Positions 22,853-32,690 of a stretch of 64,000 nucleotides of DNA are shown here, in pieces. Origin of the DNA: Globodera rostochiensis (taxonomy: Eukaryota; Nematoda; Chromadorea; Rhabditida; Heteroderidae); contig JAEVLN010000020.1 of assembly GCA_018350325.1 (NCBI GenBank), positions 465,796 to 529,795 of the forward strand, in the 5' to 3' direction. The position numbers were made by a program, and so were the translations under genes. The stretch's first letter is position 1, and the number at the start of each line of letters is the position of its first letter. Below the pieces are notes generated by a model. That model saw only the letters and a program-made list of their open reading frames with translations, made no database searches and was not told the DNA's origin.

Positions 22853-24171
22853 TGTGAAAAGAGTTTTTTGATCCGACCCCAGTTCAAAAGTTATTCGAGG
22901 AAATGTGTAAAAAGGGGGTAGAAATATCTTATATAGAGAATAATGTTAAAAATGAATTGGAGAATTAATAAGTGTTGACTACAGTATGAAATTTTGATTC
23001 GAATTTATTTACCAAAATATGGATCAAAAACCCAAAATCGTCTAAAATATTGATTCAAAATGTGCTGGAACTGACAAAATCCAATCAATATACGCATTTT
23101 TAATTCATCGTGTCATAAGGGGTTTATTTATGTGAGCGCAAGTGATTTTGTTTTTACATCGCATTCTTATTAATTAAAATTTTTTGTAAAAATTCTTAAT
23201 GAAATCCAAAATTATATTGACAAAAATGTATCAATGTTGCGAATATATAATTTTTATCTTAGTATTTATATCAATCAAATTATGTCAGATAAAATTAAAT
23301 CACTTTCATGTGGACCGCCGGAAGCCCAAAGAGTCTGATATTTTATAAATTTAAAAAAGTGTTATATGCAGAAAATGTTCACTTTAATTCTTTAAGAACT
23401 TGTTATTATAAGGACAGTTGGTTTTATTTTCATAATTGAAGTAAATTAGTCGGCAAAATTTTATTATGTTGATTTTTTATAATATCAAATTTCAAATAGT
23501 TTTACATTTGATTAACATCTTCCAAATATTTTTGTAATATTTATATCTATTATTTACTTCCAAAATTAAAATATACTTTTAATAAATTTCAATGATAATC
23601 AAAATTCTTTACATGCTTTTTGTTATTAAATTAATTTTGGTTCAAAATAATTAAAAAAACGAATTATGTAAATAATTTGTCTAAAATTTTATGTTGAAAA
23701 ATAGTAACCCACTCTTCATTTAAAACCCCCTTACTAATTTCTTCACTTCGACGGAGCCTGGAGCACTTAAGTAAAGCAGAATATGTAAATTAATTGATTT
23801 CGAAAATTGTTTACTTAATTCGAATTTTTATTTTTTGCTCATTTTTTAATATAAATTGGTAATTATTATTTTTTGCAAAGAGTTAGTTAATATTGATATT
23901 TTAATCATATAAATTCCAAGACAGGAGACTGCCTGCACACAATATAGAGCAACATGACCACAAGGGGCGCGGCATCGCGTTGGGGTGCTCATCATGCAAT
24001 ACATTCTTGGAATTAAAATTGTAATAATTAGGGAACAATTTATATGATTTTGAATATTTTTATGCTTATATGTTATGTAGAATACGGCCCAAAAATTGCG
24101 TTTCGCGTTGGTTTGAGCGTCCAGTTTATAACAAAAAATTAATTTGTAAATATCGATAGCTTATAAAAACA

Positions 24172-24282
24172 ATTTCTCGGTTTTTTGGGTCTCATTCTCG
24201 GTCTCGAGTCTCGGGGTCATTTCTCGGTCTCGGTTCTCGGTGTCATTTCTCGGTCTCGGTTCTCGATTCTCGGTAAATTTCA
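24172..24282. repeat. CTCGGT short tandem repeat, copy 1
   Basis: Imperfect array of TCTCGGT and TCTCGGTCTCGG units. The identical array lies in duplication copy 2 at about 39,704-39,814. The predicted open frame across it is low-complexity and is not treated as a gene. Confidence 0.85.
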
Positions 24283-24705
24283 AGTCTCGAACAGCTCTAA
24301 TAACTAACCAGAAAATAAATGCATAACAAAACAAAAAGTTTTTACTCAGCATTTGTTTTGCAATTATAAACCTTTTTGTTTATATTTACGAAAAAAAAAA
24401 ATTACCTATTTGCTGTGAAGCATCAAAAAGCAAAAATTATTAAAATAACAAATTTAATATGATATAACAACAAATAAAACAAAATATGAAATATAATTAC
24501 ATATTAATGTTCATTTAAAAAAAAATTAGATTCCAAATTAAAATGATAGAACACCTAATATATTAAAAAATTTAAAAAAAAGTAGTAACCCATAAAAAAA
24601 GTTAATTCAAAATATTTTATTCAAAGCGGTAATGGCAGAATATTATTGAACAAATCAAAATAAGTCTTTAATCCAAAACACAACAATTCAAAATACAGAC
24701 AAAAG

Positions 24706-25146
24706 AAAAGTTTGTCAAAAAGCAAAAAAAAATGTTTGGATAAAAATAATATTTTTTACTTTATTTAAGTAAAATTATATATTCAAAATATTGGCACTCT
24801 TGCCTCCGTAAAACACCTTCACTATGCAATTTGTAACATTCTCCTGCCCAACTGATGAGGTGAAGGCAAATAATTTAAATCTGTGTATATTTTATTCTCT
24901 CTCCTTCAGATGATTAATTACCCAAACCTTCTTCCCGATCTTTAATTTTAATTGACGTTACATTTATTGCAAATTTTTCTTTTTAAAATTGAGCATAGTT
25001 TATATAAGAAATTTAGATAATTTTTAATATTTCAACTTTAAAGCGCAAGCATATGCATTTTATTTTGTTTTGATGCGACCCGACAACAAATCAGCGGTGC
25101 GGTGTGGTTGCTGTTCTCAAAGTCAATAAATTATTTAACATTTTTA
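24706..25146. other. AT-rich spacer between duplication copy 1 and the palindromic element
   Basis: No gene seen. A GC-richer patch at 24,805-24,870 and 25,075-25,110 has no recognisable product. The last six bases before the element (25,147-25,152) are its target duplication. Confidence 0.6.
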
Positions 25147-25152
25147 GATAAA
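25147..25152. repeat. 6-bp target-site duplication GATAAA (left)
   Basis: GATAAA directly precedes the left end AGCAGCATATGGCC and recurs at 34,199-34,204 directly after the right end GGCCATATGCTGCT. A 6-bp duplication is characteristic of Polintons. Confidence 0.9.
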
Positions 25153-25167
25153 AGCAGCATATGGCCT

Positions 25168-25860
25168 CAAAACCGTCCGGGTATCGTCCGGGTCAAAACC
25201 GTCCGGGTATCGTCCGGGTCAAAACCGAGCGGGTACCAAAACCGAGCGGGTACCGAGCGGCCTTTGATCATGCCGCCACCAAACCTAAGCCTATTGGAGG
25301 GGGTCTGCCCTTTGATCATGCCGCCACCAAACCTAAACCTATGGGAGGGGTCCAACCCGTTGACCTTACCATTACCAAACCCAAACCTATTGGAGAAACC
25401 CTTTGATCATGCCGCCACTCAACTTAAACCCATTGGGGCTTTGATCATGCCGCCTTCTACCTGATCCCAAAAGCGAGCGGTTTGCGGTTAATTCAGTCCC
25501 AACAAAACCGCGCGGGTACGGCGCGGCCAAAAAGGGCGCGGGTACCCAAACCTATTGGAGGGGTCAGATCCTTTGATCTTGCCGCCCTAAGCCAAAACCT
25601 ATTGGAGGGGTCGGGGTCTTTGATCATGCCGCCCGCAAGGCCTAAACCTATTGGAGGGGTCAGATCCTTTGATCTTGCCGCCCCAAACCGAAACCTATTG
25701 GGTATTTTGATCTTACCGCCCCAAGCCAAAACCTATTGGGTTCTTTCATCATGCCGCCCGCAAGGTCTAAAGCTATTGGAGGGTTCGGGTTCTTTGATCA
25801 TGCCGCCACCAGACCCAAACCTATTGGGTCCTTTGAACATCCCGTCTCCTAACAAACCAC
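25168..25860. repeat. Terminal minisatellite with ACCTATTGG units, left arm
   Basis: Two tandem arrays. First come about 25-bp units of CGTCCGGGTATCGTCCGGGT type. Then about ten units of 35-60 bp follow, built from TTTGATC(A/T)TGCCGCC, CCAAACC and ACCTATTGGAGGGGTC. Exact CCCAAACCTATTGG occurs at 25,380, 25,545 and 25,814. The reading frames open through this array are repeat translations and not genes. Confidence 0.9.
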
Positions 25861-25989
25861 AAAAGCGAGCGGCTTGCGGTCAATTCAGTCCCAACAAAAC
25901 CGCGCGGGTGTTAGCGGATTAAACAAGCTTTTAATTAGTCCCCCAAAACCCATTGGGCCCATTGCCAAATCAATTTTCCCTCCCCCATC

Positions 25990-26280
25990 CCTCAAGGTCA
26001 TTTCGGCACCTGTCAATCAAACTTTCTCCGCGCACCAAAATTTTTCCCTTCTCACCTGTCAATCAAACTTCCGCCGTTCAAATTTTCCGAATGTGAGGGG
26101 CCATCTCGTGGGTTTGAAAAAAGCGCGGACGATTTTTAATTAAACACTCAAAACCCATTGGGCCCATTGCTAAATCAATTTTCCCTCCCCATCCTCAAGG
26201 TCATTAAGCACCTGTCAATCAAACTTTCGCGGCGCACCAAAACTTTCCATCTCAGCTGTCAATCAAATTTAACTTCATTT
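25990..26280. repeat. ACCTGTCAATCAAACTT iterated motif
   Basis: The motif (A/C)CCTGTCAATCAAA recurs at about 26,007, 26,056 and 26,209, with a variant at 26,253, along with CTCAAGGTCATT (25,992, 26,192). Mirror copies lie in the right arm at about 33,370-33,650. Spaced repeats of this kind near an element end suggest protein-binding sites; this is inference. Confidence 0.6.
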
Positions 26281-26959
26281 AAATTTTGCAACAAAAACAT
26301 TCGGCAAATCGATTTCACTTTTGAAACATTTTTAAAGGCATAATGTAAAAAATCATTTCGTTAGGTTCTTCAATATTTTTTTCCACCCGTAATTACGACT
26401 TTGCCCGTCCAAAAAATTAAGGCAGTCAATCTTTTTCCTCTTTTGTAGTTTAGACCACAAAAAATTTTGGGCTCATATAAGCTATTTAGAACGAATTTTA
26501 CGAAATTTATTTAGATCAATTCCCGCCTAAGTTAAAAAGGGTAACAACATTTTCAACTAAATGCCTGAAAATAAATTGTGCTTCTCGAGAATTTAATAAT
26601 TTCAACAAACGTTCTTATCGCCTTTCGCAATCTTCTAATTTTTTTTTTTTGTGCTCAAACAAATGCTTTTTCAGATTTTATAAGATTTTCAGATTTCTAA
26701 TGCAGGTTTAAATTTTTGTTTATATTTAAATTTGCAATCATTACTCGATAATGAAGAGAAATCAATCTCAACTCCCAAATTAGCAACAGCAGCGATATTG
26801 AAAATGACCCCATCCCAATTAAAAAAGCAACAACATTTTCAATTAAAGCCCGCGTAAAATAATCCCCCACCCTCAAGGTCATTTCGTCACTGTCAGAGTG
26901 GTCATTTATCACCTGTCAACCTAATTAAAAAAAAATTTTTTTTTTTGGTGTTTGATGTT

Positions 26960-27095
26960 GAAGTGAAAAGAGGTGAACATAAAATAGGTAAAAAGAGGTG
27001 AACATAAAATAGGTGAAAAGAGGTGAACATAAAATAGGTGAAAAGAGGTGAACATAAAATAGGTGAAAAGAGGTGAAATCGGGTGAAATTTCACC
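26960..27095. promoter_or_regulatory. GGTGAA iterons ending in a 14-bp dyad, left arm
   Basis: About four tandem 25-bp units of AGGTGAACATAAAATAGGTGAAAAG type run into the perfect palindrome GGTGAAATTTCACC (27,082-27,095), followed on the right by GTATATAG. This arrangement of repeated half-sites next to a full dyad and a TATA-like sequence looks like an operator or replication-initiator site. Confidence 0.65.
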
Positions 27096-28067
27096 TAAAA
27101 GTATATAGAGCACGTGTTTTATGGAGGTAGTATGTATAAAAATGTCAGACTTAAACACTTAGGAAATTTTGTGTTGGTTAACCAAAATGAAAACCTACAG
27201 GACCCATTGCCAAATCCAAAATACCTCAGGTTCATCTCGTCACCTGCCAATAACCTTCCACTCCCGCGCAACTTTAGCATTTCAGTCAACACAAATTGAA
27301 TTAAACCACAGAAATTTTTCAAATTTTATGAGAACTCTCGCAATAATTTAAGACACCAAAACAAAAACATTTGAACTTCGTCACACCACATATTGCCGAA
27401 AACAAATCGATTTTATCCGCCTCTCAAACAGATTTCATCAACTGTCAATCATAAATGTTTTTCCGCGCAAAAACTTTTGCTTTTGCAACATGTTTTCAAC
27501 CAGCGGACTTGGGCGAATACATCCTTAATTTCGCAACCATTTAGGTGGAAAAAGCATTTGGGCATTAAGCCATCTGGCATGCGTACCAAACGTCATCACA
27601 GGCAAACTAAAAAGGCGCACCTTTCTCACACCCACTCAAGGTCATTCAACGCCCGCTAATAAAAAGACCGTTGTGATGCAGATATTTATCGAACAAAAAA
27701 AACGATAATTTTGTGGATGAACACAAAATTTATAATATGGGGAAAAAGTTTGGTTGACACGAAACGAATTCAAGTAACTCCAAGTTATACGTATTATAAG
27801 TCGTATTATAAGGAGGGTGACAAATATGAGAAGTATCTTAAAACACGGTGTATTAAGGGCAGGAACATCGGCAAGAGAATGTGAGATGAAGACTGAATTT
27901 AAAAATTATTTCAGTATTATGAGAAATGATGGTCGGCAAAATTAAATTGGATACTAAAATGATGGTCCGAAATGAGAATGATGACAAATGAAAAGCAATA
28001 AAAGAATCTGAGAATGACAGTCAAAAGTATGAGGATATGAGGGGAAAACGGTGAACCATTTGAAACC

Positions 28068-28075
28068 TATAAAAG
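28068..28075 (+). promoter_or_regulatory. TATA box upstream of pX-like gene, left arm
   Basis: TATAAAAG lies 28 bp before the ATG of the pX-like gene and is preserved in the mirror position (about 31,570-31,577) of the right arm. It implies a very short 5' leader. Confidence 0.5.
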
Positions 28076-28102
28076 CAAATTCAAATACCAAAACATGATG
28101 AA

Positions 28103-28450
28103 ATGTATCAGTTTAGTCATCAAGTAAGCGATAATACAGCATTTCTGAAAAAACTAGCTTCCAACAGTTCAGACCGAAAGAAGAACGAATTAATCGAATC
28201 TGCAACTACCGATCAAATTTTGGCAATTGTTGAAATTTGTGTAAACATTTTGAGTTTTAATTTTAAACTTAATAAAGGCCAAAAACAAAAACTTGTCCAG
28301 TACGCAGATTTTTACCGGACTATTGCCAGATCCCGTTCAGAAAAAACAGCAAGAAAGGCGATACAGCAGGGAAGCGGAATAGCATTAGGAGCGATCTTAG
28401 TCCCGATTTTAAACGTTCTAGCTCAACATTTGTTAGAAAAAATCGTATGA
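28103..28450 (+). CDS. pX-like small basic protein with hydrophobic tail, left arm
   Basis: A 115-residue protein homologous to the Polinton product at 53,950-54,345: both have an ALVEICLNIL-type helix (here AIVEICVNILSF), a basic RSRSEKTARK segment, a Gln-Gly/Ser-Gly turn, and a hydrophobic Leu/Ile/Pro-rich C-terminal segment (residues about 92-112) that could insert in or disrupt membranes. Small proteins of this architecture recur in Polintons and related adenovirus-like elements and are compared with adenoviral core/membrane-active polypeptides; that functional link is inference. The stop overlaps the start of the next gene by 4 nt (ATGA), suggesting co-expression. One residue differs from the right-arm copy. 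Confidence 0.75.
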   Translation: MYQFSHQVSDNTAFLKKLASNSSDRKKNELIESATTDQILAIVEICVNILSFNFKLNKGQKQKLVQYADFYRTIARSRSEKTARKAIQQGSGIALGAILVPILNVLAQHLLEKIV

Positions 28451-29328
28451 TGAAGTTTGCAAAGAAAATGACAATGGTCCCGGAGGCGGAATACCATGCA
28501 TTATTAAATTCGCTCAGGGGCGGAGACTATTTGCAAAATGAAAAGGCCATGTTGGATGCAAAGATTATGCAAAATTTAGAAGATCCGACAATAAGTGAAG
28601 ATCTTAAAGCGAGTAGGCATAGTTGGCTCTATAAGGAGCGAAGAATGATAAAAAGAATGGTTGATAATAGACCGCAAAGAGTTGTGATTGTTAACCAAAA
28701 TCCGGCACCTAATGTTGCACCATATTTGGGGGTTAGTCAGCCAAATACCCAGACAACCGAGGAGCCAAGAAAATTCATAGTGCCTACAAAAAGGCTCAGA
28801 AGAGAAGAAAACGAAAGTGAAGAAGTTGATAAAAACTTGAGAGATGAAAATACGAGGGAGATGATCCAATCTTCATTAATTGAAGAGGAAATTCCACTCG
28901 AATTACACTCCCCAGTTTCTTCAGAAACATCATCAATTTTTAAAACACCAGAAAAATTGCGCAGCACTACGATCATCCACCCAAGCTTTTTGGGGGATCT
29001 TTTTAATTATGTATCTAAAAACAAGGATACCTTTAAAATAACGGCAATGGGAAAAGTTCAATCTAATAAAAATCTGCCAATTGATGATAGTAATTATAAG
29101 AACGTCTTGAGATATCTTGCTGGAGAAGAGGGCGACACACCCCGAGGAGCGAAATTTCTAAAAGATCGGCTCTTAAAAGATGCGACAATACGAGAAATGG
29201 TTGACAGGTCAAACGCCATGTGGGGAAAAGGTAAAAAAGTTTTTATTAAAGACACCCCTATAAAAAATACCGGAACATTGCAACAGAAGAAAAAACCATT
29301 TAAGCCAACTTTATGGGCACGGTTATAG
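28447..29328 (+). CDS. pX-partner protein (conserved Polinton ORF), left arm
   Basis: A 293-residue protein beginning in the 4-nt overlap with the pX-like gene. It is highly charged, with a basic KRLRREE stretch near residue 113 and an acidic middle. The C-terminal 110 residues resemble the C-terminus of the Polinton protein at 54,314-55,090: a conserved region with a P-x-G turn followed by a (F/K)L-x2-L-L-x-D-x-T motif (here PRGAKFLKDRLLKDATIREM). Function is not established. The pair with pX is retained in both elements in the same order, so the two probably act together, perhaps as virion-associated proteins. A few residues differ from the right-arm copy. Confidence 0.75.
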   Translation: MMKFAKKMTMVPEAEYHALLNSLRGGDYLQNEKAMLDAKIMQNLEDPTISEDLKASRHSWLYKERRMIKRMVDNRPQRVVIVNQNPAPNVAPYLGVSQPNTQTTEEPRKFIVPTKRLRREENESEEVDKNLRDENTREMIQSSLIEEEIPLELHSPVSSETSSIFKTPEKLRSTTIIHPSFLGDLFNYVSKNKDTFKITAMGKVQSNKNLPIDDSNYKNVLRYLAGEEGDTPRGAKFLKDRLLKDATIREMVDRSNAMWGKGKKVFIKDTPIKNTGTLQQKKKPFKPTLWARL

Positions 29329-29514
29329 ATAAGATGTTATAATAAAGGTAGTATAATTTTGAATCTCCAGCATAAACATGTAGCAGTTTTGCATGGAATT
29401 TTAATTTACAGAAATTATAAACCCTGGAGTATAAAAAAGGAAAAGACAATCTTGCTAGGCGGGAAGGATATTTTGATAGCGTTAATTTAATTAAAGATTC
29501 CGATTTTATGCGAA

Positions 29515-29739
29515 TTAATTTAATTCATTTTCAATTTGCAATAAAATTGGGTCTGGGGCGTGATTGTGGTTTCGCGTAAGAATAAATTTCTCATCCCCCT
29601 CGAACCCCCACCCCTCACAACCATATCTAAACCATTCACACTTCCACCATGTCTTGAATTTTGTTGACTTATGTTTATAATATCGATAACCATCGCAAAA
29701 TTTCCCCTTTCCATCTTTTATTGTGTTTAATTTTGACAT
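29515..29739 (-). CDS. FLYWCH-like zinc-finger protein at the palindrome centre
   Basis: A 74-residue protein whose spacing fits a FLYWCH-type zinc finger: a YRYYKHKS segment, WWKCEWFRYGC carrying the paired cysteines, and HNH in NHNHAPDP at the C-terminus. FLYWCH domains bind DNA in metazoan transcription factors and occur in several transposon proteins. The gene crosses the inner end of the left arm (29,614) into the unique spacer; the right arm keeps only its 3' part (30,031-30,130). Since GGTGAA dyads are repeated in the element, this protein could be their ligand; that is speculation. Confidence 0.6.
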   Translation of the reverse strand: MSKLNTIKDGKGKFCDGYRYYKHKSTKFKTWWKCEWFRYGCEGWGFEGDEKFILTRNHNHAPDPILLQIENELN

Positions 29740-30030
29740 TTTTTTTTTTGCATATTACCCTCTAAAACACATGCCCTATATACTTTTTGGTGAACTTTCA
29801 CCAGATTTCACCTTTTTCACCTATTTGAATTTCACCTTTATACCATTTGAGGTTCATCTTATCATTTGTGGCGTACAAAAATGCTATAACGAAATGGCTA
29901 TAAAATAAAAAATAAATAAATATGGATTTAATAAAACCAGAAAGAAAGAATAACCAACTTTGTGAATCTGCAAAAAAAAAAAAGGGGCAGAAAGAGTTTG
30001 AAGGGTTGGTGGTAAATCGAGTAGTTCAAA
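29615..30030. other. Central spacer of the palindrome
   Basis: 416 bp not shared between arms. Left part holds the N-terminal coding part of the FLYWCH-like gene (minus strand). The middle has a diverged copy of the TATA-plus-GGTGAA dyad block. The right part is AT-rich with an A-run at 29,973-29,984. Confidence 0.8.
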
Positions 30031-30130
30031 GGGGTGGGGGTTCGAAGGGGATAAGAAATTTATTCTTACGCGAAACCACAATCACGCCCCAGACCCAATT
30101 TTATTGCAAATTGAAAATGAATTAAATTAA
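30031..30130 (+). pseudogene. Truncated FLYWCH-like copy in the right arm
   Basis: The right arm repeats only the C-terminal third of the FLYWCH-like protein, including the HNH part and the stop, with no upstream coding part. The inverted-duplication breakpoint therefore fell inside this gene. Confidence 0.7.
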
Positions 30131-30316
30131 TTCGCATAAAATCGGAATCTTTAATTAAATTAACGCTATCAAAATATCCTTCCCGCCTAGCAAGATTGTC
30201 TTTTCCTTTTTTATACTCCAGGGTTTATAATTTCTGTAAATTAAAATTCCATGCAAAACTGCTACATGTTTATGCTGGAGATTCAAAATTATACTACCTT
30301 TATTATAACATCTTAT

Positions 30317-31198
30317 CTATAACCGTGCCCATAAAGTTGGCTTAAATGGTTTTTTCTTCTGTTGCAATGTTCCGGTATTTTTTATAGGGGTGTCTTTAAT
30401 AAAAACTTTTTTACCTTTTCCCCACATGGCGTTTGACCTGTCAACCATTTCTCGTATTGTCGCATCTTTTAAGAGCCGATCTTTTAGAAATTTCGCTCCT
30501 CGGGGTGTGTCGCCCTCTTCTCCAGCAAGATATCTCAAGACGTTCTTATAATTACTATCATCAATTGGCAGATTTTTATTAGATTGAACTTTTCCCATTG
30601 CCGTTATTTTAAAGGTATCCTTGTTTTTAGATACATAATTAAAAAGATCCCCCAAAAAGCTTGGGTGGATGATCGTAGTGCTGCGCAATTTTTCTGGTGT
30701 TTTAAAAATTGATGATGTTTCTGAAGAAACTGGGGAGTGTAATTCGAGTGGAATTTCCTCTTCAATTAATGAAGATTGGATCATCTCCCTCGCATTTTCA
30801 TCTCTCAAGTTTTTATCAACTTCTTCACTTTCGTTTTCTTCCCTTCTGAGCCTTTTTGTAGGCACTATGAATTTTCTTGGCTCCTCGGTTGTCTGGGTAT
30901 TTGGCTGACTAACCCCCAAATATGGTGCAACATTAGGTGCTGCATTTTGGTTAACAATCACAACTCTTTGCGGTCTATTATCAACCATTCTTTTTATCAT
31001 TCTTCGCTCCTTATAAAGCCAACTATGTCTACTCGCTTTAAGATCTTCACTTATTGTCGGATCTTCTAAATTTTGCATAATCTTTGCATCCAACGCTGCC
31101 TTTTCATTTTGCAAATAATCTCCGCCCCTGAGCGAATTTAATAATGCATGGTATTCCGCCTCCGGGACCATTGTCATTTTCTTTGCAAACTTCATCAT
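30317..31198 (-). CDS. pX-partner protein, right arm
   Basis: Mirror copy of 28,447-29,328, same 293-residue length, with few substitutions (for example Met to Ala near residue 35 and Pro to Ala near residue 86) and no disruption. Starts in a 4-nt overlap with the upstream pX-like gene. That both copies stay open suggests recent duplication or continuing conversion. Features as described for the left-arm copy. Confidence 0.75.
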   Translation of the reverse strand: MMKFAKKMTMVPEAEYHALLNSLRGGDYLQNEKAALDAKIMQNLEDPTISEDLKASRHSWLYKERRMIKRMVDNRPQRVVIVNQNAAPNVAPYLGVSQPNTQTTEEPRKFIVPTKRLRREENESEEVDKNLRDENAREMIQSSLIEEEIPLELHSPVSSETSSIFKTPEKLRSTTIIHPSFLGDLFNYVSKNKDTFKITAMGKVQSNKNLPIDDSNYKNVLRYLAGEEGDTPRGAKFLKDRLLKDATIREMVDRSNAMWGKGKKVFIKDTPIKNTGTLQQKKKPFKPTLWARL

Positions 31199-31542
31199 AC
31201 GATTTTTTCTAACAAATGTTGAGCTAGAACGCTTAAAATCGGGACTAAGATCGCTCCTAATGCTATTCCGCTTCCCTGCTGTATCGCCTTTCTTGCTGTT
31301 TTTTCTGAACGGGATCTGGCAATAGTCCGGTAAAAATCTGCGTACTGGACAAGTTTTTGTTTTTGGCCTTTATTAAGTTTAAAATTAAAACTCAAAATGT
31401 TTACACAAATTTCAACAATTGCCAAAATTTGATCGGTAGTTGCAGATTCGATTAATTCGTTCTTCTTTCGGTCTGAACTGTTGGAAGCTAGTTTTTTCAG
31501 AAATGCTGTATTATCGCTTACTTGATGACTAAACTGATACAT
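31195..31542 (-). CDS. pX-like small protein, right arm
   Basis: Mirror copy of 28,103-28,450 with a single Asn to Ser change in the hydrophobic C-terminal region. Upstream TATAAAAG lies at about 31,570-31,577. Function and caveats are as for the left-arm copy. Confidence 0.75.
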   Translation of the reverse strand: MYQFSHQVSDNTAFLKKLASNSSDRKKNELIESATTDQILAIVEICVNILSFNFKLNKGQKQKLVQYADFYRTIARSRSEKTARKAIQQGSGIALGAILVPILSVLAQHLLEKIV

Positions 31543-32550
31543 TTCATCATGTTTTGGTATTTGAATTTGCTTTTATAGGTTTCAAATGGTTCACCGTTTT
31601 CCCCTCATATCCTCATACTTTTGACTGTCATTCTCAGATTCTTTTATTGCTTTTCATTTGTCATCATTCTCATTTCGGACCATCATTTTAGTATCCAATT
31701 TAATTTTGCCGACCATCATTTCTCATAATACTGAAATAATTTTTAAATTCAGTCTTCATCTCACATTCTCTTGCCGATGTTCCTGCCCTTAATACACCGT
31801 GTTTTAAGATACTTCTCATATTTGTCACCCTCCTTATAATACGACTTATAATACGTATAACTTGGAGTTACTTGAATTCGTTTCGTGTCAACCAAACTTT
31901 TTCCCCATATTATAAATTTTGTGTTCACCCACAAAATTATCGTTTTTTTTGTTCGATAAATATCTGCATCACAACGGTCTTTTTATTAGCGGGCGTTGAA
32001 TGACCTTGAGTGGGTGTGAGAAAGGTGCGCCTTTTTAGTTTGCCTGTGATGACGTTTGGTACGCATGCCAGATGGCTTAATGCCCAAATGCTTTTTCCAC
32101 CTAAATGGTTGCGAAATTAAGGATGTTATTCGCCCAAGTCCGCTGGTTGAAAACATGTTGCAAAAGCAAAAGTTTTTGCACGGAAAAACATTTATGATTG
32201 ACAGTTGATGAAATCTGTTTGAGAGGCGGATAAAATCGATTTGTTTTCGGCAATATGTGGTGTGACGAAGTTCAAAGGTTTTTGTTTTGGTGTCTTAAAT
32301 TATTGCGAGAGTTCTCATAAAATTTGAAAAATTTCTGTGGTTTAATTCAATTTGTGTTGACTGAAATGCTAAAGTTGCGCGGGAGTGGAAGGTTATTGGC
32401 AGGTGACGAGATGAACCTGAGGTATTTTGGATTTGGCAATGGGTCCTGTAGGTTTTCATTTTGGTTAACCAACACAAAATTTCCTAAGTGTTTAAGTCTG
32501 ACATTTTTATACATACTACCTCCATAAAACACGTGCTCTATATACTTTTA

Positions 32551-32690
32551 GGTGAAATTTCACCCGATTTCACCTCTTTTCACCTATTTTATGTTCACCT
32601 CTTTTCACCTATTTTATGTTCACCTCTTTTCACCTATTTTATGTTCACCTCTTTTTACCTATTTTATGTTCACCTCTTTTCACTTCAACA
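32551..32690. promoter_or_regulatory. GGTGAA iterons and dyad, right arm
   Basis: Mirror copy of 26,960-27,095: dyad GGTGAAATTTCACC at 32,551-32,564, followed by tandem TTCACCTATTTTATG units. A diverged third copy of the TATA-plus-dyad block sits in the central spacer at about 29,770-29,830 (GGTGAACTTTCACC). Confidence 0.65.

Larger units (their letters stand above)
14444..22939 (-). mobile_element. Helitron-like rolling-circle transposon, 8.5 kb
   Basis: The boundaries come from comparing the two duplicated segments: copy 2 at about 38,460-38,470 reads straight across where copy 1 carries this insertion, with at most one ambiguous A/T base at the junction and no target duplication. Read on the minus strand the element starts TCTCTATATAAG, a typical Helitron 5' TC end, and finishes at a hairpin followed by CTGG, which fits CTRR. 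It encodes a Rep-helicase (14,942-21,482), carries 80-bp subterminal inverted repeats and a tRNA-like segment near its 5' end, and has a second Helitron-like terminator just inside its 3' end. The T-T junction and subterminal inverted repeats resemble Helitron2/Helentron types. The element is probably young in this genome, but its protein is damaged. Confidence 0.93.
10706..24705 (+). repeat. Segmental duplication copy 1 (interrupted by Helitron)
   Basis: Apart from the inserted element at 14,444-22,939, this region matches 34,714-40,237 in direct orientation with few substitutions and small indels (about 5.5 kb of shared sequence). Differences include a missing AT-rich stretch near 12,255 and an extra CTTGCGGYCCGAAA unit near 12,400. 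The left breakpoint falls at the centre of the foldback repeat and the right one at AGACAAAAG. Real tandem-type duplication and uncollapsed haplotypes in the assembly are both possible. Confidence 0.93.
25153..29614 (+). repeat. Left arm of the palindromic element
   Basis: Order from outside: 25-bp tandem CCGGGT-rich repeats (25,168-25,258), minisatellite of ATTGGAGGGGTC/TTTGATCATGCCGCC units (25,260-25,850), a zone with repeated ACCTGTCAATCAAACTT motifs (25,990-26,270), GGTGAA iterons (26,960-27,095), then the pX-like and partner genes. Most of the outer 3 kb is non-coding. Confidence 0.92.

Noticed and set aside
24161..24352. Minus-strand 63-codon frame, repeated at 39,693-39,884
   Set aside because: It is a translation of the CTCGGT array; conservation between copies only reflects the duplication.
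25161..25922. Open frames of 80-146 codons in the terminal minisatellite
   Set aside because: They translate the repeat units in whichever frame is open and are not shared in length between arms.
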